Shown here: positions 25,458-34,288 of the stretch, piece after piece
Layout of the letters: each line of letters begins with the position of its first letter
Numbering within the stretch: position 1 is the stretch's first letter
DNA from: CAZMGG01 sp964565715
GTDB taxonomy: Bacteria > Planctomycetota > UBA1135 > UBA2386
Direction of reading: 5' to 3'
Length of the DNA stretch: 64,000 nt
Assembly: GCA_964565715.1 (NCBI GenBank)
Contig: CAZMGG010000009.1
Span: forward strand, 1-64,000
Program-made: the position numbers and the translations under genes
Notes under the pieces: model-generated
The model's input: only the letters and a program-made list of their open reading frames with translations
The model's database searches: none
Told to the model about the DNA's origin: nothing

Positions 25458-27494
25458 TTGAGCGGACCCCAGAAGGAACTGCGTGGTTGGACGATCCGTG
25501 ACGGCGCCGAGCTGTACCAGCTGAGCGCCTGGGGTGGCGAGAGCTTCGCGATCGACGATCGCGGCCACCTGATCGTGCAGCCGCACGGCAAGCAGGGGCC
25601 GCGGTTCAGCCTGCCGGATCTGGTGGAGGACCTGCGCAGCCGGGGCCTGGAGCTGCCGCTGCTGCTGCGCATCTCCGACATCCTGCAGTTGCGGGTGCAG
25701 GCGCTGAGCGGGGCGTTCAAGAAGGCGATCGAAGAGTCGGGCTACAAGGGCCGCTACCGGCCGGTGTTTCCGATCAAGGTCAACCAGCAGCGCGACGTGG
25801 TGGAGGAGCTGGTCGAGTTCGGCCGGGACCTGGCGCTGGGGCTGGAGGCCGGCTCCAAGCCCGAGCTGCTGGTCGCGCTGGCGCACATGACCAACCCGGA
25901 CGGGCTGGTGATCTGCAACGGCTACAAGGACACGCGTTACGTCGAGACGGCGCTGCTGGCGCAGAAGCTGGGCATCCACTGCATCATCGTGGTGGACCGG
26001 ATCGACGAGCTGGACACGGTGCTGAAGGTGGCGCGCCGGCTGGACATGCGGCCGCACATCGGTCTGCGGGCCAAGCTGGCCAGCCGGGGCGCGGGCAAGT
26101 GGGTGGAGTCGGGCGGCGAGAAGTCGAAGTTCGGGCTGACCGCCGCCGTGGTGCAGGTGGTGGACCGGCTGCGCGAGCTGAACATGCTCGACTGCCTGGA
26201 GCTGCTGCACTTCCACATCGGCAGCCAGATCACCGCGATCCGCGCCATCAAGGACGCGCTGAAGGAGTCGACCCGCATCTACACCGAGCTGGTGGGGATG
26301 GGCGCCGGGCTGCGCTTCATCGACGTCGGCGGCGGCCTGGCGGTGGACTACGACGGCAGCCAGACCAACTTCCACAGCTCGGCCAACTACAGCCTGCAGG
26401 AATACGCCAACGACGTGGTGTTCGCGGTGCAGGAGGCGTGCGCCGACAAGGAGATCCCGGTGCCGGACATCATCAGCGAGTCGGGGCGGGCGCTGACCGC
26501 GCACCACTCGATCCTGGTGTTCGACGTGCTGGGCGTCTCGAAGGTGGCGGTGGAGGTGCCGAAGGGCGCCGACAAGCACGAGGACGGCACGATCCAGCAG
26601 ATGTGCCAGATCCTGAAGGACATCAGCCAGAAGAACTTCCAGGAGTGCTACCACGACGCCCTGCAGCTCAAGGAGGAGGCCACCAGCCTGTTCAACCTGG
26701 GCTACCTGGATCTGAAGGGCCGCGCCCTGGCCGAGAGCCTGTTCTGGGCGATCTGCGACAAGATCCACGGCATCGTCCAGGCGCTGGACTACGTGCCCGA
26801 CGAGCTGTCCGGGCTGCAGCGCGCCATGGCCGACACCTACTACTGCAACTTCTCGGTCTTCCAGTCGATCCCGGACCACTGGGCGGTGAAGCAGCTGTTC
26901 CCGACCATGCCGATCCACCGGCTCAACGAGCGGCCGGGCCGCAAGGCGATCCTGGTGGACCTCACCTGCGACAGCGACGGCAAGGTCGACAAGTTCATCG
27001 ACCGGCGCGACGTGAAGAGCGTGCTGGAGGTGCACCAGCCGCAGCCGGGCAAGCCCTACTACCTGGCCATGTTCCTGGTGGGCGCCTACCAGGAGATCCT
27101 CGGCGACCTGCACAACCTGTTCGGCGACACCAACGCGATCCACATCTCGATGGACGAGGACCACGGCTACCGCATCGAGCGGGTGATCGAGGGTGACTCG
27201 GTGACCGAGGTGCTGAGCTACGTGCAGTACGACAAGCAGGACCTGGTGCGGCGCATCCGCAGCCGGGTCGAGACCGCCGTGCGCCAGGGTTCGATCAACG
27301 TCAAGGAGTCGGCGCTGCTGATGCGCCGCTACGAGGAAGGGCTGGCCGGCTACACCTATCTGAGCGAGCCGGAGGAGGCCGCGGCCGACGCCGCACCGGC
27401 GACGATCCCGGCCCCCGAGGCCCAGTCCCGTCCGGCGTCGGCGCCGACCCCCAACGCGCCCTCGCCGTCGGCCTCGGCGCAGCCCGCCAAGTAG
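25458..27494 (+). CDS. speA: Biosynthetic arginine decarboxylase
   Basis: 678 aa, in the range for SpeA, which makes agmatine from arginine for polyamine synthesis and needs PLP and Mg2+. The PLP lysine is K107 in FPIKVNQQRDVVEEL. Further family blocks are LEAGSKPELLVAL, HFHIGSQITAIRAI, FIDVGGGLAVDYDG, SESGRALTAHHS and LYQ-type C-terminal segments such as GAYQEILGDLHNLFGD. The start is TTG 25458 with AGGAG 8 nt upstream; no ATG fits the conserved N-terminus. An Ala/Pro-rich tail of about 40 residues extends past the family end. Confidence 0.95.
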   Translation: MSGPQKELRGWTIRDGAELYQLSAWGGESFAIDDRGHLIVQPHGKQGPRFSLPDLVEDLRSRGLELPLLLRISDILQLRVQALSGAFKKAIEESGYKGRYRPVFPIKVNQQRDVVEELVEFGRDLALGLEAGSKPELLVALAHMTNPDGLVICNGYKDTRYVETALLAQKLGIHCIIVVDRIDELDTVLKVARRLDMRPHIGLRAKLASRGAGKWVESGGEKSKFGLTAAVVQVVDRLRELNMLDCLELLHFHIGSQITAIRAIKDALKESTRIYTELVGMGAGLRFIDVGGGLAVDYDGSQTNFHSSANYSLQEYANDVVFAVQEACADKEIPVPDIISESGRALTAHHSILVFDVLGVSKVAVEVPKGADKHEDGTIQQMCQILKDISQKNFQECYHDALQLKEEATSLFNLGYLDLKGRALAESLFWAICDKIHGIVQALDYVPDELSGLQRAMADTYYCNFSVFQSIPDHWAVKQLFPTMPIHRLNERPGRKAILVDLTCDSDGKVDKFIDRRDVKSVLEVHQPQPGKPYYLAMFLVGAYQEILGDLHNLFGDTNAIHISMDEDHGYRIERVIEGDSVTEVLSYVQYDKQDLVRRIRSRVETAVRQGSINVKESALLMRRYEEGLAGYTYLSEPEEAAADAAPATIPAPEAQSRPASAPTPNAPSPSASAQPAK

Positions 27495-27530
27495 GAAGCA
27501 GGATCCGCCCAGCCCGCTGGGACCACCGCG

Positions 27531-28571
27531 ATGCACGCCGCCGTCTTCGTCGACTTCGACAACCTGTTCGCGTCGATCCAGGCCGTCGCCGAGCGCCTCG
27601 GCCTGCGGCCCCGGGAGCTGAGCCTGCAGGCGCTGGAGGCCCTGAAGGTCCGGCTCGAGGCCGAGGGCGCGCCGATGGTGCTCGGCCGCTCCTACGCCGC
27701 GTTCGACGTCGGCCCCGGCCTGGAGGTGGCGCACGACCTGGCGCTGCACGGCTTCGATCCCCAGTACGTGCTGGTCAACCACCAGGGCGGCAGTTCGGCC
27801 GACGTGCAGCTCACCGTCGACGTCTGCCGCGTGCTCTACCGCCGGCCCGACATCGACACGGTGGTGATCGTCTCGGGCGAGCGCGACTTCATCCCGCTGG
27901 CGCGGCAGGTGCTGGAGGAGGGCAAGGGCCTGCGCATGGTGGCGGTGACCGAGAACGCCTGCGGCGACCTCCGCATGCGGGTCGGCGGCGACCGCTTCTG
28001 GAACCTGATGGATCTGCTCACCGACGCCGGGCGCGCCGGCGCCGGCGAGGCCGTGGACGCCGCCGAGGCCGCGGCGCCGACCGGGTCGCCGCCCGAGCCC
28101 GAGGCGCCGCATGGCGTGGCCGCGGGCGAGGAGACGACCGCGGCCGAGCCGGTGGTGCCGGGCGAACCGGAGCCGCGGCCGGTCCGGTCGGCACGGCCGG
28201 GGCGCAGCGCCCGCGTGGTCGGGCGGATCCCGGTCACCTGGGAGCGGGCCGATGTGTCCGAGGCCGAGATGGAGCGCCGGCTCGCCACCTGCCTCGACCT
28301 GGTGGTCCGGGCCCGCATCCGCCACGGCTCCCGCGAAGTGTGGCTGTCGCCCTTCCTCAAGGGGCCGATGAGCCAGCACTTCAGCAGCCTGGTCCACCCC
28401 GAACGCCGGGCCCTGATCAACGAACTGCGCGCCCGCGGCGCCATCCGGGTCGAGGAGCGCGACAACCTCTACGCCGACCACCCCTACTCGGTGATCGTGC
28501 TGCAGGAGGAGCATCCGCTGACCCGCGCCGCCCTCGAACGCACCGCCCAGCGCGCCGACGGCGGCGCCTGA
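27531..28571 (+). CDS. NYN-domain ribonuclease-like protein (LabA/DUF88)
   Basis: 346 aa. The N-terminal NYN (PIN-like) nuclease domain starts at AVFVDFDNLFASI (first catalytic Asp pair), with SSADVQLTVDVCRVL and TVVIVSGERDFIPLARQVLEEGKG giving the further acidic residues. A low-complexity Pro/Ala linker (about 170-225) follows, then a C-terminal segment with WLSPFLKGPMSQHF and INELRARGAIRVEERDN that looks like a winged-helix nucleic-acid binding domain of the LOTUS/HTH type. Likely RNA processing in the cytoplasm; substrate unknown. It follows speA by 36 bp on the same strand. Confidence 0.85.
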   Translation: MHAAVFVDFDNLFASIQAVAERLGLRPRELSLQALEALKVRLEAEGAPMVLGRSYAAFDVGPGLEVAHDLALHGFDPQYVLVNHQGGSSADVQLTVDVCRVLYRRPDIDTVVIVSGERDFIPLARQVLEEGKGLRMVAVTENACGDLRMRVGGDRFWNLMDLLTDAGRAGAGEAVDAAEAAAPTGSPPEPEAPHGVAAGEETTAAEPVVPGEPEPRPVRSARPGRSARVVGRIPVTWERADVSEAEMERRLATCLDLVVRARIRHGSREVWLSPFLKGPMSQHFSSLVHPERRALINELRARGAIRVEERDNLYADHPYSVIVLQEEHPLTRAALERTAQRADGGA

Positions 28572-28610
28572 ACGTCACCGACGCGGCAGGGCGCCGGCGC
28601 GGCGGCCGGG

Positions 28611-30425
28611 TCAGGCCTTCTTGCGGGGAGCCTTCTTCGGCGCCGCCTTGGTCGCCTTCTTGGCGGTCTTCTTGGTGGCCTTCTTCCCGGACTTCGCCGG
28701 GGTCGCTGCGGCCTTGGCCGCGGTCTTCGCCGGCTTGGACGCCGGCTCATCCTTGGCGGCGGCCTGCGGCGGGCTGTCGGTCTTCACCTCGGCCGCGGTC
28801 TTCGTCCTGCCTTTCTTCGGCGGCGGCGCGGCATCCGCCGCCGCCCCGGCGGTCACCGCTTCCAGTTCGCCGGACTTGCCCAGCCTGCCGATCACCTTGG
28901 GCGGCGTCGGCAGCGGGGCGCTCGGCGGCGCCACCGTGTGGCTGCCGGTCCGCGCGAAGGTGCGGAACAGGTCCATCAGGACCCGGGCCTGCCAGGCGAC
29001 CCAGGCCTGCACTTCCGCCGCCGTCTTCTCCCGGGTGGTGGCGCGGATGCGGGGTGCCAGCGCGCGCTGCAGCGCCGCGGTGGCCTGCTCGTCGTCCTGC
29101 AGCGCCAGCTCGTCGACGCTGTCGTCGTCGAGCAGCGCCCGCGCCAGTTCGGGCAGCGAGTCGGCCCGCGGCAGATCCGGGTGGAACACGCCGGCCGCCA
29201 GCACCTGCCCCAGGTCCAGGTGGCGGCGGGTCAGCACCGCGCGGGCGTTGGCCTTGTCACCGGGCAGGTCGTCGAGGAACGCGCGGGCCAGGTCGTAGGC
29301 GTCGTGGCCCATGGTCAGGATCACGCCGCCGCTGCGCACGAGGTCCGCCAGGGACTTGATGAAGCCCGGCCGCGGATCCTCGCCATCCACCTGGGTCCAG
29401 GCGTTGGTCAGCACGCGGCCGTCGGCCTTGATGGTCTGGCTGGCCCAGGCGTAGGGGATGCGCCGCCAGGGCCGCTGCCCCGGGAAGCTCGGCAGCACGT
29501 GCATGGTGCTGCACACCGCCACGCAGTGCACCGGGTAGTCGACCGCCCGCAGTTCCTCGCGCACGAACGGTTCGACCACCGTCTCGCCGGACTGCACGGC
29601 CTGGATCGTCCGCCGCTGGCGGAAGGTCAGCTCGGGCTGCAGCGGGTCGAGCTGTTCGATCGTCTCGATTGCCTGGGTCTGCAGCGAGGCCTCCTGGGCC
29701 CGCTGCAGGTCAGGCAGCAGCCGCAGCGGCTGGTCCGGTGCGGCCTCGCCGCACTGCTCGAGGAACGGGCAGGCGAAGGGCTGCGTGCACCAGGTCCCCA
29801 TCGGCAGGTCGAGGGAGCCCTCGTCCTCGATCTGGTTCTGGAAGAAGCCGATCTGCTCCTGCACCCGCGGCAGCGCCTTGCGGACCTTCTCGGTCACGTC
29901 GGCGCTGCGGAACAGCTTCTGCACCACGTGGTCGGCGCCGGCCGGCCGCGTGTAGCGCGGCTGCAGGTAGAGCAGGTTGGCCCGCCGCACGGTGTAGCCG
30001 GCGCTCTCGGCGGCCAGCACCTGCAGGGCCAGGTCCAGCACGTAGCGCTGCTTGACCTTGGTGCCCGACTTCACCTCGAACAGGTCGATGCTGCCGTCGC
30101 CGTTGCGCAGCAGGATGTCGGTTCGCGCCTCGACGGCGTCGCCGCGGAAGGCGGCGCGGAACAGGATCGGCGTCTTCTGTTCCAGCAGCCGCCGGGTCTC
30201 GAGCGCGGCGGCCTCCCCCTCGCCCTGCACCTCGACGCCCTTCGGGAAGGCCTGGCAGGCGAGCTGCACCAGCTCCTGCCCGGTCTCGGCCAGCAGGCGC
30301 CGTTCGTCGGACAGCTCGACGGGCTCACCCTCGCCGTGGTATTCGAGATAGAGGCGCTTGGCGCACTGCTGACCGGCCTCGAACAACGCCTTGTCGAGCA
30401 ACGGGGAAACCGGGGTCTTCTTCAA
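28611..30425 (-). CDS. DUF2779-like Fe-S nuclease-fold protein with Lys/Ala-rich tail
   Basis: 604 aa. The N-terminal third resembles Cas4-type PD-(D/E)XK nucleases: an N-terminal Cys in GQQCAKRLYLEY, the core EARTDILL and LFEVKSGTKVK, and the cluster CTQPFACPFLEQC that could bind a [4Fe-4S] cluster with the first Cys. Middle segments (ERTIQAVQSG-like TFRQRRTIQ, DYPVHCVAVCSTM, WRRIPYAWASQT) are typical of DUF2779 proteins. The final ~100 residues are KKATKKTAKKATKAAPKK-like, resembling a histone H1/HU-type basic tail, probably giving sequence-independent DNA binding. No CRISPR array or cas gene is nearby, so this is not an adaptation module here. Confidence 0.78.
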   Translation of the reverse strand: MKKTPVSPLLDKALFEAGQQCAKRLYLEYHGEGEPVELSDERRLLAETGQELVQLACQAFPKGVEVQGEGEAAALETRRLLEQKTPILFRAAFRGDAVEARTDILLRNGDGSIDLFEVKSGTKVKQRYVLDLALQVLAAESAGYTVRRANLLYLQPRYTRPAGADHVVQKLFRSADVTEKVRKALPRVQEQIGFFQNQIEDEGSLDLPMGTWCTQPFACPFLEQCGEAAPDQPLRLLPDLQRAQEASLQTQAIETIEQLDPLQPELTFRQRRTIQAVQSGETVVEPFVREELRAVDYPVHCVAVCSTMHVLPSFPGQRPWRRIPYAWASQTIKADGRVLTNAWTQVDGEDPRPGFIKSLADLVRSGGVILTMGHDAYDLARAFLDDLPGDKANARAVLTRRHLDLGQVLAAGVFHPDLPRADSLPELARALLDDDSVDELALQDDEQATAALQRALAPRIRATTREKTAAEVQAWVAWQARVLMDLFRTFARTGSHTVAPPSAPLPTPPKVIGRLGKSGELEAVTAGAAADAAPPPKKGRTKTAAEVKTDSPPQAAAKDEPASKPAKTAAKAAATPAKSGKKATKKTAKKATKAAPKKAPRKKA

Positions 30426-30508
30426 TGGATTCGGTCCGATGCGGCGCGGCTGGGCCCCGCGCGCCTCCGGAGTCTAGGCAAACGGCGGCCCCGCCGCAAA
30501 ACCGCTGC

Positions 30509-31222
30509 TCAGGCCCGGCGCCGATTGCGGCGGTAGAGCCACAGGAACAACAGGCCCACCACCGCGCCGGCGGCCAGCGGCGTCCACAGCCGGTCCGACA
30601 GGGTCGGCTGGCCCCGGGCCCGCCGGGCGAAGGTCAGCGTGCCGAGCCACCGGCGGAACCGGGGCTCCCACCGGGCCCATTCGGCCTCCGGCGCCCGCAG
30701 GGAGAGGATCACCTGGCGACCGCCGGTGCCGGCGTAGAGGTCCAGGCTCGCCACCTCGGGTCCGCCATCCGCCGGGACCGTGCGGCGCCGGCACTCGATC
30801 GCCGGATGCCGGTCCGGGCCAACCGCCGTGCGCGTCACGCCCAGCACCTCGTGCCGGTCCCCCGACGCATCCCCCGACCGCTGCCATTCGGCCCGGATCC
30901 GCCCGGCGACGTCGGCCTCCTCGGGCCACTCCTCGGCCTGCTCCGCCACGCTCAGGTAGACCCCGGTGAAGGTCCCGTCGAGCCAGTCCTGCACCGGCCC
31001 CACCCCGTAGTACTGCCTTGGTTCGGTCCGGTGCAGATCCGCCGGCAGCAGCTCCCGCAGCCGCCGCGCCTCGTCCGGCGCCAGCTGCCGCCAGTGCGCC
31101 GGCAGCTCCAGGGCGAACGTGCCGTTCAGGTTCTGGAAGCGGGCGGTCGCCGGCTCCTGGCCCGCCACCGCCGAGATGGCGCAGCCGAGCGCCAGCGCGC
31201 CCAGCCACCGGATGCATTGCAT
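30509..31222 (-). CDS. Exported protein with C-terminal membrane anchor
   Basis: 237 aa. A signal peptide (IRWLGALALGCAISAVAGQ) and a C-terminal transmembrane helix followed by basic residues (WTPLAAGAVVGLLFLWLYRRNRRRA) indicate a periplasmic domain held in the inner membrane. The periplasmic part (FALELPAHWRQLAPDEARRL) resembles the PsbP/DUF1795-like fold that starts with 'F.l.lP..W', but I cannot assign a function. It begins 7 nt after the histidine kinase stop on the same strand, so the two form an operon. Confidence 0.65.
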   Translation of the reverse strand: MQCIRWLGALALGCAISAVAGQEPATARFQNLNGTFALELPAHWRQLAPDEARRLRELLPADLHRTEPRQYYGVGPVQDWLDGTFTGVYLSVAEQAEEWPEEADVAGRIRAEWQRSGDASGDRHEVLGVTRTAVGPDRHPAIECRRRTVPADGGPEVASLDLYAGTGGRQVILSLRAPEAEWARWEPRFRRWLGTLTFARRARGQPTLSDRLWTPLAAGAVVGLLFLWLYRRNRRRA

Positions 31223-31229
31223 CCGCGGA

Positions 31230-32171
31230 TCATGCCGGCAGCGGCGCCGCCGTCGCAACGCCGGGCACCGTTTCGGCCGTCCGCGGCGCCAGCGGCAGCG
31301 AGAACCAGAACACCGAGCCCTGGCCGTTCTCGCCCTCCCGGTGACCGACCTGGCCGCCCATCCGCTCGGTCAGCATCCGGCACAGGTGCAGGCCGAGCCC
31401 CGTGCTCTCGACCTCCCGGCCCTCGCCGCCGCCGCGACCGAAGCGGGTGAACAGGGCGGGCCGCCGCTCCAGCGGCACGCCGAGCCCCTGATCGGCCACC
31501 TCGAACACCGCCTGCGTGCCCTGCGCCCGCACCGACAGTTGCACCGTGCTGCCGCGCTCCGAGTACTTCACCGCGTTGCTCAGCAGGTTGAACGCCACCT
31601 GCAGGATCCGGCTGCGGTCGCCGGTGACCCGCAGCTCCATCGGCGGCTCGACGATCGTCAGCCCGATGCCCCGGCTCTTCGCCAGCGGCGCCATCACCTG
31701 CCGGCTGTCGTTGCACAGGTCCCGGGCCTGCAGCGGCCGCAGGTGCAGGCTGAGCCGGCCCGCCTCCACCGCCGCCAGATCCAGCATGTCGTTGGTCAGG
31801 AAGCCGAGATGCTGGGCCGCGCACGCCGCCTGGTCGAGGAACTCGGCCTGCTCCTCGGGGCTGCCCGCGTAGCCGTCGCGCAGCATCTCCACGGCGGCCC
31901 GCAGCGCCGACAGCGGCGTCCGCAGTTCGTGCACCGTGTCGGCCATCTGGTCGCGCTGCTCCTTCATGCGCTTGCGCAGATCGACGACGTCCTGTTCGGC
32001 GAGCTCCTGCCGGCGGCCGAGCCAGCGGGCGCCCGGCCAGGCGGCCGCCAGCGCACCGCAGCCGGCGGCCGCGGCGGTCAGGGCGTCGCCGCAGCCCAGG
32101 CTGGCGGTGACGAATGCCGCGGCGGCAGCGCCGGCGCAGCCCGGTAGAAGCAGGCGAGTGAAGGTAGGCAC
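31230..32171 (-). CDS. Sensor histidine kinase, short membrane type
   Basis: 313 aa. The N-terminus has two close hydrophobic helices (about residues 5-48) with almost no periplasmic loop. A coiled coil leads into HisKA with H81 in VHELRTPLSALRAAV. The HATPase domain has N-box FNLLSNAVKYSERG, G1 VADQGLGVP, and G2 ESTGLGLHLC. There is no receiver domain and no response regulator beside it, so its partner is unknown. It probably senses a membrane or intracellular cue. The downstream exported protein is coupled to it. Confidence 0.85.
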   Translation of the reverse strand: MPTFTRLLLPGCAGAAAAAFVTASLGCGDALTAAAAGCGALAAAWPGARWLGRRQELAEQDVVDLRKRMKEQRDQMADTVHELRTPLSALRAAVEMLRDGYAGSPEEQAEFLDQAACAAQHLGFLTNDMLDLAAVEAGRLSLHLRPLQARDLCNDSRQVMAPLAKSRGIGLTIVEPPMELRVTGDRSRILQVAFNLLSNAVKYSERGSTVQLSVRAQGTQAVFEVADQGLGVPLERRPALFTRFGRGGGEGREVESTGLGLHLCRMLTERMGGQVGHREGENGQGSVFWFSLPLAPRTAETVPGVATAAPLPA

Positions 32172-32296
32172 GGGTGGACCGACTCCGGTGATCCGAGGCG
32201 GGGATCGGTCAGGTCGGGGTCGGTCTGAAGGGCCGGCGGGCGCAGCGTCCCGGATCGGGATTGACCGGTGGCCGCATGGGGCGAAGGATCGCCGCC

Positions 32297-33253
32297 ATGG
32301 TCGTTCCGCACCGGCGGCTGCTTGCGGCCCTTCTCATCCTCATGGCCGGCTGCGGCGCCGCACCGCGCGCCGAACCCGCCGCCGGCAAGGGCCTCGAACT
32401 GGTCGTCCTCGGCATCGCCCAGGATGGCGGCGTGCCGCAGCTCGGCTGCAACCAGGCCTGCTGCGAGGCCGCCCGCCGCAGCGGTCTGCGCCTCGGCCCG
32501 GCCAGCCTCGGCGTGATCGACCACGCCACCGGCGGGCTGCTGCTCATCGAGGCCACGCCGGCGGTGGAGGAGCAGGTGGCGCTGCTGCATCGCACCGCCG
32601 GCGTCGACGACCGCGGCCGGCGGCCGATCGATGCCCTGCTGCTCACCCACGCCCACATCGGTCACTACCTCGGGCTCGCGCACTTCGGCCGCGAGGCGGC
32701 GGCGAGCCGCGGCCTGCCGGTGCACACCGCCCCCCGCATGGCGGCGTTCCTGCGCGGGCAGGCGCCGTGGCGGCAGCTCGTCGAGCTGGGCCAGATCGAA
32801 GTGGTGGAACACGGACCCGGTGCCACGTTCGCGCCGCTGCCCGACCTCGCGGTCACCGCCATCCCGGTGCCGCACCGCGACGAGTACTCCGAGACCGTGG
32901 CCTTCCGCCTGCGCGGGCCGCGCCGCACCGTCCTGTTCGTCCCCGACGTCGATCGCTGGGACGCGCGACCGGGGCTGCTGGACGAACTGCTGGCGGGCGT
33001 CGATGTCGCCTACCTCGACGGCACCTTCTTCGACGGCAGCGAACTGCCGGATCGCAACCTCGCCGAGATCCGCCACCCGTTCGTCACCGACACGATGGCG
33101 CGGCTCGCGGCCCTGGCGCGGGCGCGGCCCGGCGCGATCCGCTTCCTGCACCTGAACCACAGCAACCCACTGCTGCGCGAGCCCGCCCTGCGGGCGCGGC
33201 TGCTGGCGGAAGGATTCCGCGTCGCGGAAGTGGGCGAGCGGCTCGATCTGTGA
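32297..33253 (+). CDS. PqqB-like metallo-beta-lactamase-fold lipoprotein
   Basis: 318 aa. A lipoprotein signal (LLALLILMAGC-like AALLILMAGCG, Cys19) puts it in the envelope. The MBL-fold core has LLTHAHIGHYLGLAHFG (HxHxxH with Gly replacing the usual Asp), PVPHRDEYSETVAFRL, VLFVPDVDRWD and HLNHSNPLL, matching PqqB-related hydrolases. PqqB proper acts in PQQ synthesis; no other pqq gene is near, so another oxidative or hydrolytic role is likely. ATG 32297 is favoured by AAGGA about 9 nt upstream and by the lipobox distance. A CGTAACA/TTACGA motif starts right after the stop. Confidence 0.8.
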   Translation: MVVPHRRLLAALLILMAGCGAAPRAEPAAGKGLELVVLGIAQDGGVPQLGCNQACCEAARRSGLRLGPASLGVIDHATGGLLLIEATPAVEEQVALLHRTAGVDDRGRRPIDALLLTHAHIGHYLGLAHFGREAAASRGLPVHTAPRMAAFLRGQAPWRQLVELGQIEVVEHGPGATFAPLPDLAVTAIPVPHRDEYSETVAFRLRGPRRTVLFVPDVDRWDARPGLLDELLAGVDVAYLDGTFFDGSELPDRNLAEIRHPFVTDTMARLAALARARPGAIRFLHLNHSNPLLREPALRARLLAEGFRVAEVGERLDL

Positions 33254-33283
33254 CGTAACAGTCTGTCAATAAGCGCCTTACGA
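33254..33283. repeat. 30-bp motif CGTAACA-N17-TTACGA, copy 1
   Basis: It starts directly after the stop of the PqqB-like gene. The ends are inverted repeats (CGTAA/TTACG). A second 30-bp copy with the same arms and spacing, 19 of 30 bases identical and a shared central TCAA, follows the PKS gene at 44851-44880. It is AT-rich against a very GC-rich background. Confidence 0.5.
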
Positions 33284-33364
33284 ACAGAGGTTGGCGCCGG
33301 AGCCGGCCCTGGGCCACCGCCGCCGGCCTTGAGGCCGGACCGCCGGCGCAGGATCGTGTGCCGC

Positions 33365-34288
33365 ATGCGCACCGCATCCGCCGTGGTCTCCCTGTTCCTG
33401 CTGGCGGCGCTGCCGGCCCAGGGCGAGGAGGCCTTCCTGGCATTCCGCAAGGACGCCGACGCGGCGTTCACCGAGGCGAAGAAGACCAACAGGCGGGTCC
33501 TGGTCTACCAGGACTGGCCCGGTTGAAGCTCCTGCCAGGTCTTCGAGAGCCGGGCGCTCTTCGATCCCGCCACCGTGGCGATGGTGCAGCAGTTCTTCGT
33601 GCCGGTGATCACCGATCCGCCGTGGACGCCGCAGGCCCGCGCGCGGCGCAATGCTGCCCTGTGGGACGAGTCCGAGGCGTGGAAGTCGGGTCCGCGCAGT
33701 CCGGAGATCGTGCTGCTGGCGCAACCGGACCGGAAGGCGGCCGCGCGCCTCGACTACTCGGACCTGAAGGAACCCGAGGCGCTGCAGGCGGCGCTGGTGG
33801 CGGTGCTGCTGCAGGACGGCGTCGACGTTCCGGCGGGGCTGCAGGCGGAGATCGCGCTGCGGGCGCGGCTGCGGGCCGGGGCGCGCGTGCTGCTGCACGA
33901 TGCCGGCAAGACGGGCAAGGCCCTGGTCGACGGGATCGGTTCGAGGGAGCTGTGGAGCGGCGCGGATGCGAGCGCTGCGCTGGATCTGCTCGACAAGGAC
34001 GAGGCGACGGTGCGCGCCGAGGCCAAGGTGCTGGCGCACCGGCTGTTCGGCTGCGGCGAGCGGCTGGCGGCCAAGGACGACCTGCTGGCGGCGTTGGGGA
34101 AGGCGATGCGCGGCGACGGCGGCGGCAGCACCGAGGCGTTGTGGGCGCTGCAGGCGTGTCTGCGGGCACGGTTGCGGGCGCTGGTCGGCGACGGCGGCAA
34201 GGTGCCCGCGGAGCTGCGCGCGGAACTGCGGGAACTGGGCGTCGCCGTGCCGAAGGCCGCGGGCGGTGAGTCCAAGGCGCCCAGATGA
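33365..34288 (+). CDS. Exported thioredoxin-like selenoprotein (UGA = Sec at residue 54)
   Basis: A 307-aa product if the in-frame UGA at 33524-33526 is read as selenocysteine. From ATG 33365: signal peptide (ASAVVSLFLLAALPAQG), then RRVLVYQDWPG-U-SSC-QVFESRALF. The UGA falls at the first position of a CxxC redox motif (U54, C57), and the same frame stays open for 254 further codons with good coding composition (FFVPVITDPPWTPQARARR, PRSPEIVLLAQPD). A SECIS-like hairpin begins 18 nt after the UGA. A second gene at 54751 shows the same arrangement. Expected to be a periplasmic thiol-oxidoreductase; the helical C-terminal half is unknown. The alternative is a pseudogene with a single Cys-to-stop change. 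The stop overlaps the next gene (ATGA). Confidence 0.8.
33542..33565 (+). promoter_or_regulatory. Bacterial SECIS-like hairpin
   Basis: GAGAGC (33545-33550) pairs with GCTCTT (33556-33561, one G-U), loop CGGGC, with further pairing outward (TTC/TCGA). The loop begins 24 nt after the UGA, and a G is second in the loop. This fits the described bacterial SECIS rules (small loop, G among the first two bases, 16-37 nt from UGA). It also encodes ESRAL of the protein. Confidence 0.65.

Noticed and set aside
28611..30425. Cas4 adaptation gene
   Set aside because: The nuclease core looks Cas4-like, but no cas1, cas2 or repeat array is nearby, and the rest of the protein is DUF2779-type.
33254..33283. 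Integron attC site
   Set aside because: The ends do not fit the RYYYAAC/GTTRRRY consensus and the element is too short.
33524..33526. UGA as a true stop, giving a 53-aa exported peptide and a pseudogene remainder
   Set aside because: The downstream frame remains coding and in register, and a second gene repeats the same motif and hairpin.
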